Source: Mytilus edulis (lineage: Eukaryota; Mollusca; Bivalvia; Mytilida; Mytilidae). Taken from it: a stretch of DNA of 64,000 nt. Below the pieces are notes generated by a model. That model was not told the origin of the DNA, searched no databases, and saw nothing but the letters and a program-made list of their open reading frames with translations. A program made the translations under genes and the position numbers. The stretch lies in assembly GCF_963676685.1 (NCBI RefSeq), contig NC_092357.1, positions 17,535,607 through 17,599,606 on the forward strand, in the 5' to 3' direction. Positions 1 through 10,813 of this stretch are shown piece after piece (the first letter of the stretch is position 1; every line of letters starts with the position of its first letter).

Positions 1-415
1 TCAACTCTATATCTTTTTACATTTTAAACGTTGCACGATCGTATCGATCGTATTCAATCGTTACGATTGTGCCACAGTTGACCAATTTAATCAACTCAGT
101 CAACTCTATTTTGTTAACGTTTAAAACGTTGCACGATCGTATCGATCGTATTCAATCGTTACGATTGTGCCACAGTTGATCAATATAATCAACTCAGTCA
201 ACTCTATTTTCATATTTTAAACATGGCACGATCGTATCTATCGTATTCAAGCATTACGATTGTTCCACAGTTGATCAATTTAATCAACTCAGTCATCTCT
301 TTATTAAAATTATAAACTGATCACGAAAGTATAAATCGTATTCATTCAATACGATTATGCCACAGTTGATAAATATGGTCAACTCAGTCAACTCTGTATT
401 TTAATAGATGTTCTT
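1..415. repeat. 98-bp tandem satellite, about four units
   Basis: Units begin near 1, 100, 198 and 293, so the period is 95-99 bp. Each has a TCGATCG-rich core (gcacgatcgtatcgatcg) followed by a segment ending in aatcaactcagtcaactc. The last units are more diverged. No coding potential was seen. The core resembles that of the 81-bp array at 2921-3470. Confidence 0.85.
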
Positions 416-692
416 ATAATCTTAGTCTAATACAATAACATACGCATGTGGCGCTAGCCGGCGTATTGACACAGCCTATGGTGATATAAGGCATATTAAC
501 ACAGCCTACGGCGCAAGAAGGCATATTTAATACAGTGTTACTTTAATTCTAATTTAAACCTTAACCCAAGTCTCATACAATAACATAGTCTACGGTGCCG
601 CTCAGCGACATATATACATAGCCTACGGCACAAAAAGGCATATAACCCTAACCTAAGTATGACACAATAAAATAGCCTATGGCACTAGGTGT

Positions 693-905
693 TATATTGT
701 GTAATTTTCAATTCTCAGTACATGTGTTTTTCATTTTTGTAATCTCAGTGCGTCTTTAGGAAATCTCAGTGTGTAATTTTTTATTCTCAGTGTGTAATTT
801 TTAATTCTCAGTGTGTAATTTTTAATTCTCAGTGTGTAATATTTAATTCTCATTGTGTTTTTTCAAGTTTTTAAATCTCAGTATGCTTTGTTGTAATTCT
901 CAGTA
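693..905. repeat. 22-bp minisatellite inside the array
   Basis: About nine imperfect copies of a 21-23 bp unit built on 'ctcagtgtgtaatttttaat'. The central copies are nearly identical and the outer ones diverge. Confidence 0.8.
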
Positions 906-1488
906 TGTGAATTGTTCAAAAATAGTTTAAACATAGTTTTGACGAGAACGGCTTGCCATAAACATACGCATACGGCGCTGGCGGCGTATTGACAGCCCAC
1001 GGCGTTAGAATGCATGTTTAAGACAGTCTTAATATTATTCTAACTTTAACCCTAACCTAAGTCTGATACAATAACATAGCATTGGCACAATCTACGGCTC
1101 TAGAAGCTGTATGTATTACAGTTTTAATGTCACCCTTACTCTAACCCTAACCTTATTCTGACACAATAACATAGACTTCGGTGCCGGGCGATTTATTGAC
1201 ACAGCCTACGGTGCTAGAATTAAGGCACATCAACACAGTCTACGACGCTAGATGGTTTATATTTGATACATTCTTACTATAACCCCAACTCTAACCCCAA
1301 CCTGAGTATGACACAATAAAATAGTATACGCCCCTAAGTGTCATATTTACACAGCCTACGGCGCTAGAAGGCATATTTATTACAGTCTTACTATAACCCT
1401 AAATCTAACCCTAACCTAGGTCTAACACAATAGCATAGCCTACGGTACCGCTCGGTGACATATAAACACAGTCTATGGCGGTAGAAGG

Positions 1489-2103
1489 GGTATCAGGTCC
1501 GTTCGCGCCCAATACACTTTCGCACCCTACATGTTCGCACCTCGCACGTTCGCACCCAAGGTCCGTATGCACCAAATTTAAAATCACAAGTTCCAGTTGA
1601 ATAATTGGAAAACCATGATTGTTGTTTTGAATTGCCTTGATGTAAATACTGCATGTATTTAGCTTCGTACGAGTAAAAAATTGAAAATTTTAAATGAAAA
1701 ACACAAAAGATAATTATTTTTTTTACAGATTAGCCCCTTTGACCTCAATTAAATAAAAATAAAAAAAATTATAGCAATACACTAACCAAAATTAATTAAT
1801 ATTTAAAATAGATTCCACCCTTAAAACCCGGTCGTCAGAATCTCACTCTATTTAGAAACAATGATTAAAAATATTTTTTAACAATACACTATCCAAAACA
1901 TGATTAAGATTTATTCAACACAAAAAAACACGTTGTCTCACTTTACTTTGAGACAATGACAACAAATATACTAACAAGAATACACTTGCCAAAACTTGGT
2001 TACAAAGTTATCAAACACAAAACCAATAAAAATTGGGCACGAACGTGTAGGGTGCGAAAGAGAAAGGGTGCGAACGTGAATGGGCGCGAACGAACCCGGA
2101 TTC
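1489..2103. mobile_element. Non-autonomous TIR element, 9-bp target duplication
   Basis: The two ends are inverted copies built on GTTCGCGCCC, and each continues inward with repeated TTCGCACCC-type motifs. The flanks are the same 9 bp, ggtagaagg, at 1480-1488 and 2104-2112. Most copies of the surrounding array read gctagaagg at this spot, so the shared G variant supports a true duplication over coincidence. The interior is AT-rich with no ORF. A 9-bp duplication would fit a Mutator-like element; hAT (8 bp) is the alternative. Confidence 0.65.
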
Positions 2104-2920
2104 GGTAGAAGGCATATTTAATAGTCTTACTATAATCTTACTTTAACCATAACCTACGTCTGATACACTAACATAGCCTACGGCGCTAGGCGGCATATTG
2201 ATACAGCCTACGGCGCTAAAAGTCGTATGTATTACAGTCTTACTGTCCCTGGGAACAGTATACACAGTAATATATATGTTCCTACTCCAACCCTAACCTG
2301 AGTCTGACACAACAACATAGACTTCGGTGCTAATCGATAAATTGACACAGCCTACGGCGATAGAAGGCACATAAACAAAGTCTACGACGCTAGATGGCTT
2401 ATATTTAATACAGCTATAAAAAAATGTATATGCGCAATTAAGCCAGCATATATTTACATACTACAGCACAAGCAGGAACATTGAAGTCTCTTTCCTCTAA
2501 TATTCATTTAATAATAATTTTTAAAAAAAAATCATGTTTGTTTACTCACTTCAGTTTCTTCATTTTAATGATCTATATATACTACTGTCATAAACTGGCT
2601 ACTACAATACACATTTTGTCACATTCATATTTTTATCTCCTAAAACTGTTGCTATAAAACTTCTTCAAACTTGAATTAATGTTAAAAATGTTTTATCAGT
2701 GTTAAAAGTCTTTGAAACAGCAAATTCCTATGCTTCAACTTTTGTATATTTTTCAATTGTGTGTACAATTTATGTTCACTATATTATTATCTCCTTACCC
2801 ATTCTGACATATATTATTTTCATAGAGTTTATCTTGATCAGTGCTGAAGTGGGAAATACAGTAATACAAATTATTTTGTTAAATCTTTATTAATAAAATT
2901 TATTAAGTAGTTACCATTAA

Positions 2921-3470
2921 CAAATTGAGTTAATTGATTCCATATATGGCGTTCAATCGAGTCTTTCGGCATGAAAACACATTGAGTTGATTGATTCGAC
3001 ATTTGACGTTCTATCGTTATCGATCGTATCGATCGTCACGATCGAGTCTTCATCAAAATACATTGAGTTGATTGATTCGACATATGACGTTCAAACGTTA
3101 TCGATCGTATTGATCGTTACGATCGAGTCTTCATCAAAACACATTGAGTTGATTGATTCGACATTTGACGTTCAATCGTTATCGATCGTATCGATCGTTA
3201 CAATCGAGTCTTCATCAAAATACATTGAGTTTATTGATTCGACATATGACGTTCAATCGTTATCGATCGTTATGATCGAGTCTTTGTCATAACACGTATG
3301 TATTGATTTAAGTTGATTGAATCGACAAACAATGTTCAATCGTTATCGATCGTATCAATCGTTACGATCGAGTATCCATCATTAATAAATTGAGTTGATT
3401 GAATCTACAAACAATGTTCAATCGTTATCGATCGTATCTATCATTTAAGATTTGTTGAATAAATCGATCG
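2921..3470. repeat. 81-bp tandem satellite, about six to seven units
   Basis: Units start with attgagttgattgattcgac at about 2981, 3062, 3143 and 3224 (exactly 81 bp apart), then become irregular (3302, 3389). Because 81 is a multiple of three, one frame stays open from 2987 to 3292 and gives a repetitive 27-residue translation. That is an artefact of the period and not a gene. Confidence 0.9.
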
Positions 3471-4764
3471 TTAATGTGTCTATTCAATTCATTCTTTTTA
3501 ATTGAATTGAACTAAAACCTGAAGGAAAAATCAACTCTTGTCGAATCAATCGATTGTCGAATACTGTACCTTAATGGATGCCTTAAGAAAGTTTATTGCT
3601 ATAGCAAATCAAAGTGATGGATATCACACTTGTATGGAAAGATTGGAAGAGTTGTTTGGATAATTTCTTATTAAGGTATGGTGTGGACAAAAAAAAAACA
3701 TAAATAAAGCACTATTGCTGAAAATTCTTCTAGTAAATGTTACCAACTTTTCTTATAAGACATAAGCTAAGAACTTTTAAGTTTCAACAAAAATAATCTA
3801 AAAATGTTGTTTGGGGGCATTTTGTCAGTTAAAACATAGGATATATGACATTGAAGATTAAAAGTTGTAGAGTTCCTTTTGATCAATTTATATTTTTCAG
3901 AACAGGGCATTTAAAATGTACTTTTTCAAAGTACACAAATTAAAAAAACTTATTTCAAATGCAGATTTTTTCTTGATTGCAAAAATATATATTCACTTCT
4001 TAAAAAAATTCAAATGATTAAAATAGACATAATGATTGATGAGAAATAAACTAATAAAAAATGGTTTGTTATAATCAAAAGTTTTAAATTTTTAAGCCAA
4101 TTACTGATAAAAAAAAAAATGAACTAACCTAAATTGTTGATTAATTGCAAATGATTATTGGAAATTTATCAAGTAAATAATTGGCCTTACTAGAATAACT
4201 TTTATATATTTATACTTCATTTTTTTAAAATCTTGTTAATTCTTAATTAATAATTCATCTTTCAGACATAGTTTACAGATTCACTTTATATAATGTAGAT
4301 CAAAAGTAATAGCCAATAAATGAATCTATCATCCTTATATATATCAAATATCTAATATATACATTTGTGTATTCAATTATGAGGTCAAAAATTCATTGAT
4401 ATTTGTTTATTGAGATGTATATTGAAGCATAGATATTATAGGGTCTGTATGATTATGTAAGAATGAGGTTGAAGTAATATGGTCAATTTGATTGACAGTA
4501 AAGGTCCACCATGTCCCTTAATGGTTGATGATAATGACAGTTGTCACTCGTCTAGTAGTGTATCAATACACAATTATCTAATCAATATGTTTAAAAAAAA
4601 GCCTTTCCATCAACACACCTTAATGACATACATTCCTGAATGAACTGCTCCAAAAATATACCCATTTGTTTACAGTTTATATGTATAGTATGTGCACATA
4701 CATGAGAACTATAGGAAACTATTTTTCAGTGTGAATACATTTAGTAACAGAAGCTAACCTGTCG
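3471..4764. other. AT-rich DNA without recognised features
   Basis: No convincing exon, RNA gene or repeat boundary was seen. A short open stretch at 3577-3663 looks superficially protein-like but ends in a stop before any usable splice donor. Confidence 0.5.
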
Positions 4765-5110
4765 TGTCGTTAGGGAGGCCAGTGCCTAAGGAATGATTTA
4801 GAACAAGTTCCAATCTTTCCAAAAACTATCTAGAATATACCATTAAACTACTGAACCTGGGTTGTCTCCCTTGAGGTTGGATGTGGGATATTTTGCTCGG
4901 ATAATTTTCTTGTGTTTTTGAAGCTTTTTACAAGGAATTTCGTCAACATATTTGGTGAGCTAGAACAATTTTGTACAATCACTATATTTTCACATAGCAT
5001 GATAAGAAATACAACTTTAAAATCAATAGATCGGCAACACAAACTTTGTCAATGTGTAAAGTAATGAATAGTGAACTGTTTTAATCCACCCGTTAGATTA
5101 TTTATTCAAA

Positions 5111-6949
5111 ATGAACAGTGACAAAAGTGTAAACAATGAACCAGACTTAATATACACTGAATTGCAACCCTGTTCCCTACAATGCAGTCAAAATACTTAT
5201 ATACACAATAACTTTGATACGGAAATTACATCAAATAGCTCACAAGACATCATCAGACAATTTCTTGGTTCTCAAAGCGAGCATATGGCAAACCCGTTTG
5301 ATTATACCCCGTCTACCAATATGTCTAACCAAGACCCTGACCCAAAGACATTAGTATTACAGAGCATTGAAGATCAATGTAATGGCCTACCCAAAGACAC
5401 TTTCGTTACCCGATTGGTTCAATTTTGTGACAATGACGCAATAGCTCTAGAGCAACTACGATTACAATATTTTGTCATAGCAAAGCAAAGACCGGACTTT
5501 CCGTTTGCATCTGCAATTTTGAAAAAACGCATGCAACCAAAAACAAAGAAAGGCGAGCCATTGGTAAATAAGCTTGGTCGTGATTGCTTTTCCCTCCGTC
5601 TTGCAACTAAAGGCGAATTTTGCAATGATTTAAAAGAAGCTCTAAGTATTAAATCATCGATAAGGGACACTACTTGTGTGGATGACTTTGTCACATCTAC
5701 CCCGCAGCTGTATGTAGATAGTTCCATTAGAGACACTTTGATACATGTCGAAAGTTCAATAATTGAATTAAAGATTGCCCACGAGAACGACAAATCTGCT
5801 TTACTGTGTAAAATTGATAGTTTACAAAAACAAAATGTAAAACTTAATGATGATTTCACTAAGCAAAAGGAACGCATGAATAACATTCAAAATCAATTAA
5901 ACTTGGCTAGAACTGCAAATAATAAACTAAATGATAATTTAGCATGTGTTAAATCGGAACTTAAAAGTGTGTCACTAAAGCAAGTAGATTTAGCTAAGGA
6001 TAACTCGAATACCACAGAAACAATGCGCTCAGCAAACAACAAAATAAAAGAAATCGAACTTGTTATTGTAAACAACACAACGGCTGTTTCGAAATGCGAA
6101 GCTAGAATCTCTAAAGTATCTGTCGTAGCAAATGAAACAAAAACCCGTTTGAATTCTGAAGCAGCACGCATCACAAATATAAGTGATATCCGCTCAACTG
6201 GAATTTGTAGTGTTAAAAGTAAGGTGCTTCTGTTAAGTGACCAAGTAAAGGACGTCAATACCGCTTTAGAGGATTTTCAGACAAAAGTTAATTCATCTAT
6301 GACATCCACTAGTGAATTACGAAGACGCGTAGTTAATGTCGAAAAGAACGTCCAAGCGAGTAAAAGTAAAGTAATGACTTACGCAGCAGCCGCAGTTCAA
6401 ACATCAGATAAATCTGTATCTGTTGAACCTGTGGATTCTCCGATTAGGTCCGAGACACCTCGCACTTCAACTTTATGTCCGACATCACCTGCACACGATC
6501 GAAATCGTGTATCTCAAGAGACAATATCTAATACGGATAATCAAGTTAGAAACATGCCAACTTCATCCAAAACAACGAACATTCAAGCAAATGACACAAA
6601 CAGTATTTCGGTACATTTTCCAAGATCAGTATGCAACCCAAAAACTTCGGACTTTAAAGGTTTCACTCGTAAAAGTAGACGTGTTAGTCGTTTCTATATA
6701 GGCGGGATCGATAAATCATGTAGTTCTGAAGATAATATGCGATATTTTCTTTCCGAGCGGAATATACGTGTGACATTTTTAAGATATTTCAATAGACCAT
6801 CAAAACGTACTGCCGCCGCTCAACTCAATATTGTAGCAGATGATGAACATTTAATAACTCATCCAGAATTTTGGCCCCAAGGAATTTACATGAAACAATG
6901 GTTACCGTGGGAGCAATTCGCCAGTGAACATTCTATAAACCCTTCATAA
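5111..6949 (+). CDS. LINE ORF1 protein, coiled-coil nucleic-acid-binding type
   Basis: An intact 612-codon reading frame. The N-terminal third is Ser/Thr/Asn rich and holds a compact folded-looking segment (about residues 80-180, with basic KKRMQPKTKKGE). Residues about 200-400 are heptad-like and rich in Lys, Asn, Gln and Leu, suggesting a coiled coil. The last 90 residues (FYIGGID … LSERNIRV … WPQGIYMKQW) resemble the RRM-like C-terminal fold common in ORF1 proteins of animal LINEs. No CCHC zinc knuckle was seen. ORF1 proteins of this group coat element RNA and act as nucleic-acid chaperones. The stop codon overlaps the ORF2 start as TAATGA. Open reading frames on the opposite strand here are shadows. 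Confidence 0.85.
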   Translation: MNSDKSVNNEPDLIYTELQPCSLQCSQNTYIHNNFDTEITSNSSQDIIRQFLGSQSEHMANPFDYTPSTNMSNQDPDPKTLVLQSIEDQCNGLPKDTFVTRLVQFCDNDAIALEQLRLQYFVIAKQRPDFPFASAILKKRMQPKTKKGEPLVNKLGRDCFSLRLATKGEFCNDLKEALSIKSSIRDTTCVDDFVTSTPQLYVDSSIRDTLIHVESSIIELKIAHENDKSALLCKIDSLQKQNVKLNDDFTKQKERMNNIQNQLNLARTANNKLNDNLACVKSELKSVSLKQVDLAKDNSNTTETMRSANNKIKEIELVIVNNTTAVSKCEARISKVSVVANETKTRLNSEAARITNISDIRSTGICSVKSKVLLLSDQVKDVNTALEDFQTKVNSSMTSTSELRRRVVNVEKNVQASKSKVMTYAAAAVQTSDKSVSVEPVDSPIRSETPRTSTLCPTSPAHDRNRVSQETISNTDNQVRNMPTSSKTTNIQANDTNSISVHFPRSVCNPKTSDFKGFTRKSRRVSRFYIGGIDKSCSSEDNMRYFLSERNIRVTFLRYFNRPSKRTAAAQLNIVADDEHLITHPEFWPQGIYMKQWLPWEQFASEHSINPS

Positions 6950-8809
6950 TGACTGTTGCTAAAGAAAAACTTAATCTAATGTGTTGGAATTGTAGAGGTG
7001 TTTTTTCGTGTATACCGTTCCTAGCTGAAAGTCTTCGAATGTATAATGTAAATGTATGCGCCTTATCAGAACATTGGCTACGTACTTTTCAATTACATGT
7101 TCTTGATTCGATTGATAAGAATTATATCTCAATTGCAAAAGGGACTGATGAATTTAATCCTGAATTACTCACCTGCAGAGGACGTTCCGGGGTTGCATTA
7201 CTCATATCAAAAGACATTTATCCGTTTACATCTTTAATTGAGGTTAACAGCGACAGAATTATCGGTATTGAAATAAACATACCAAACAGTGAAAAGTTTT
7301 ATGTGTTCTCTTTATACTTACCTGCAGTAACTCAACCGTACGAATATTTCCGTAACGAAGTAGATTTGCTGTTCGAACTGTCTTCCGTATACGAAGAATT
7401 TGGTTCTGTGATTTTAATGGGGGACTTCAATTCGAAAATAGACGGCCCGAGGTGTAAAATTAAACACGACGAAAGAAGTAAACTTTGTAAAACTTTGATG
7501 GCAACTCACAATCTTTGTTCAGTAAATATGGAATTAATGTGTAAAGGTCCTGTTAATACGTTCCAATCTTACGAAGGTGGTCCTTCAACTTGCATTGATC
7601 ACATCTTAATCAACCGTACAAAATTGCAACAAGTTAAACAAGCTAAGGTTATTGACAATCATTCATTTAGCACGTCCGATCATCACCCAATATTATGTAC
7701 CTTAGAAACGGAATCTCATCTCCATCATCCACAAGAGACTAGTGACCCAACTGTATCTTGGGAACGCGCACGAAGTACTAACTCTATAGAGGATTACACT
7801 TTTGCAGTATCAACAAATCTATGGACGGTAAAATTTCCAAATACAGCCACACCTGATGTGATTGAATCGTACTATTCTTGCATAGTCAATGCTATAAAGA
7901 AAGCCGAAAAAGACACTTTACCGTATAAAAAGTTCGATCGCCACTCGAAACCGTATTGGAATCCAAACCTTACAGTTTTACGAGACTCGATGCGTAGTAT
8001 TCGGAATGAATGGATAAACAATTGTCACTGTCATGATACAAACTGTGAGTTTTTTCAAAAATACAAGTCTTCAAAACGAGAATTTCGTACAGCTTTGAGA
8101 AAAGCATTTGACGAATATGAAAGTAATTTAGCAAAAACTATCGAAAGTAACCTTGATATCGATCAAAAAACGGTTTGGACAATCATAAATAATCGAAAAA
8201 AGAAATCAAGCGCTTGTAGTGCGTTAGTGAAAGATGGTGTGACTTATACCGATCCTAAAAAGATCAACGATATCTGGCTATCTCATTTCCAAAACGTATT
8301 TTCTCCGTCAACATATACCGACCCGAAGCGTGAAACTGAAATTACCGAAAAAGTGTCATCTATTCGCAAAATTGTCAACCGAGATCAGAAGAACATTACA
8401 TTTAAATTATCAGATGTCAATGAAATTTGTTCAAAACTAAAGAACAACAAAGCGTGTGGCCACGACGGCTTGTTTTATGAGCACATACGGCATGGCGGTA
8501 AATTACTTATAAAACACTTACATCACCTCTTCAACTTGTGTATCAAATGTGCGTACATTCCGAACGACTGGAGAAAGAGTATGATAATACTTCTTTATAA
8601 AGGTGGAAACAAGCCAAAAACAGATACAAACTCATACAGAGGCATCTCGTTAGTGCCGAGTGTCACAAAGATCTTCGAGAAGATGGTCGACTTGCTACTT
8701 ACTTTATTGCGTACTGACTTCCCGAATGTCCAACAGGTAGCTTACCAAAAACTCTTGTCTAGTTTAAACGCTTCATTCAATCTTAATGAAGTAACTATTC
8801 ATCATATAA

Positions 8810-10720
8810 CCAGATGCTCCGCAGGGCGTAGCTTTATACGACCGCAGAGGTTGAACCCTGAACGGTTAGGGCAAGTATGGACACAACATTCAAGCTGGAT
8901 TCAGCTCTAAATTTGGATTGTGATTAAATAGTTGACACAGCATAGGTTTCTGACACAGAATGAATGTGTTCTAATGAACTTAAAATTTTTGTTTCTCTTA
9001 GAGCAATTCACTATGCTGTTGAATATTAATCCTCTCAAAAAAATGTTTGAAGAAATTTTCTTTTTTATTTATGAAATTTCAAATGAGAAAAATTGAACCC
9101 AATTTTTTTAATCACATCCCCCTTTCCCTTATTCCAAAACTAATCTCAATTAAAATTTCTAATGGAGTTTGCAACAATAACTACTCATTTAAATACATCA
9201 TAAAATATTAAGATGTAAAAAAACTGCTTGTTATCACTGAATGGTAAAGATTATTTTAATTTATCAGTTGGTAGTAAAAAGTGAATATACATTGTATATT
9301 GTATATAACAAAGATTTAAGTTGATTCTGGACAAAGAAAGATAACTCCAATTAAAAAAAAATCTTGCTATTGCACAATATTTTGCAATTAGATATTTCTT
9401 GCTTACTATTCTGGACAAAGAAAGATAACTCTAATTAATTTTTTTTTTGATATTTCACAATATTGTGCAATTAGATATTTCTTGCCATTGCGCAATACTG
9501 TGCAATTGAAAAGACTTGCTATTGCACACAATACTTAATATAATAATTTTAGATCCTGATTTGGACCAACTTGAAAACTGGGCCCATAATAAAAAATCTA
9601 AGTACATTTTTGAATTCAGCATATCAAAGAACTTCAAGATTTCAATTTTTGTTAAAATCAGACTAAGTTTAATTTTGGACCATTTGGACTTTAGTGTAGA
9701 CCAATTTGAAAACAGGACCAAAAATGAAGAATCTACATACACAGTTAGACTTGGTATATCAAAGAACCCCATTTATTCAATTTTTGATGAAATCAAACAA
9801 AGTTTAATTTTGGACCCCGATTTGGACCAACTTGAAAACTGGGCCAATAATCAAGAATCTAAGTACATTTTTAGATTCAGCATATCAAAGAACCTAACTG
9901 ATTCATTTTTTGTCAAAATCAAACTAAGTTTAATTTTGGACCCTTTGGACCTTAATGTACTAAGACCAATTTGAAAACGGGACCAAAAGTTAAGAATCTA
10001 CATACACAGTCATGACAGTTAGATTCAGCATATCATAGAACCCCAATTATTAAATTTTGATGAAATCAAACAAAAGTTTAATTTTGGACCCTTTGGGCCC
10101 CTTATTATGTTGGGACCAAAACTCCCAAAATCAAACCCAACCTTTCTTTTATGGTCATAAACCTTGTGTTTAAATTTCATAGATTTCTATTTACTTATAC
10201 GAACGTTATGGTGCGAAAACCAAGAAAAATGCTTATTTGGGTCCCTTTTTGGCCCCTAATTCCTAAACTGTTGGGACCTAAACTCCCAAAATCAATACCA
10301 ACCTTCCTTTTGTAGTCATTAACATTGTGTTTAAATTTCATTGATTTCTATTTACTTAAACTAATGTTATTGTGCGAAAACCAAGAATAATGCTTATTTG
10401 GGCCCTTTTTTGGCCCCTAATTCCTAAACTGTTGAGACCAAAACTCCCAAAATCAATCCCAACCGTTCTTTTGTGGTCATAAACCTTGTGTCAAAATTTC
10501 ATAGATTTCTATTAACTTAAACTAAAGTTATAGTGCGAAAACCAAGAAAATGCTTATTTGGGCCCTTTTTGGCCCCTAATTCCTAAAATGTTGGGACCAA
10601 AACTCCCAAAATCAATACCAACCTTCCTTTTGTGGTCATAAACCTTGTGTTAAAATTTCATAGATTTCCATTCACTTTTACTAAAGTTAGAGTGCGAAAA
10701 CTAAAAGTATTCGGACGCCG

Positions 10721-10752
<32 letters not shown>

Positions 10753-10813
10753 CGACGCCAACGTGATAGCAATATACGACGAAAATTTTTTCAAAATTTG
10801 CGGTCGTATAAAA
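8810..10813 (-). mobile_element. HINE copy 1 (Helentron-like, pearl/DINE-1 type), inside LINE ORF2
   Basis: Read on the - strand it starts TTTTATACGACCGCAAA, then has a short A/T hairpin region, a (GTC)n microsatellite (about 10718-10760 on +), four degenerate ~160-bp repeats, four ~135-bp repeats, and a unique region. It ends with the inverted copy TGCGGTCGTATAAA, a small hairpin (GCTACG-loop-CGGAGC) and the terminus ATCTGG. A 5' terminal repeat matched by a 3' subterminal repeat before a terminal hairpin, plus a microsatellite and core tandem repeats, is the published architecture of HINEs. The insertion is flanked by A residues on + (T-T on -) with no target duplication. It encodes no protein; open frames inside are repeat artefacts. 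Confidence 0.75.

Larger units (their letters stand above)
419..2440. repeat. Degenerate tandem array with CCCTAA-type stretches
   Basis: Units of roughly 100-130 bp alternate an 'acacagcctacggcgctaga' block with a 'ctaaccctaacctaagtctg' block. The array contains short runs of the CCCTAA telomere-type motif (for example near 1140 and 1395). It is interrupted by a 22-bp minisatellite (693-905) and by a TIR element (1489-2103), and it decays after about 2440. TTAGGG is the usual animal and mollusc telomere repeat, so this may be an interstitial or subtelomere-derived satellite; that is inference. Confidence 0.7.

Noticed and set aside
2987..3292. 101-codon open frame
   Set aside because: It is the translation of the 81-bp satellite; the period is a multiple of three, so the frame stays open by construction.
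3577..3663. Short exon-like open stretch (MDALRKFIAIANQ…)
   Set aside because: It ends at a stop codon before the GT-like site at 3675, has no acceptor or partner exon, and matches no family I know.
5419..6258. Open frames on the - strand across LINE ORF1
   Set aside because: They are antisense shadows of ORF1; the + strand frame has the LINE context.
9455..9974. Open frames inside HINE copy 1 (and the same in copies 2-4)
   Set aside because: They follow the ~135-bp core repeat, are present on both strands, and resemble no protein.
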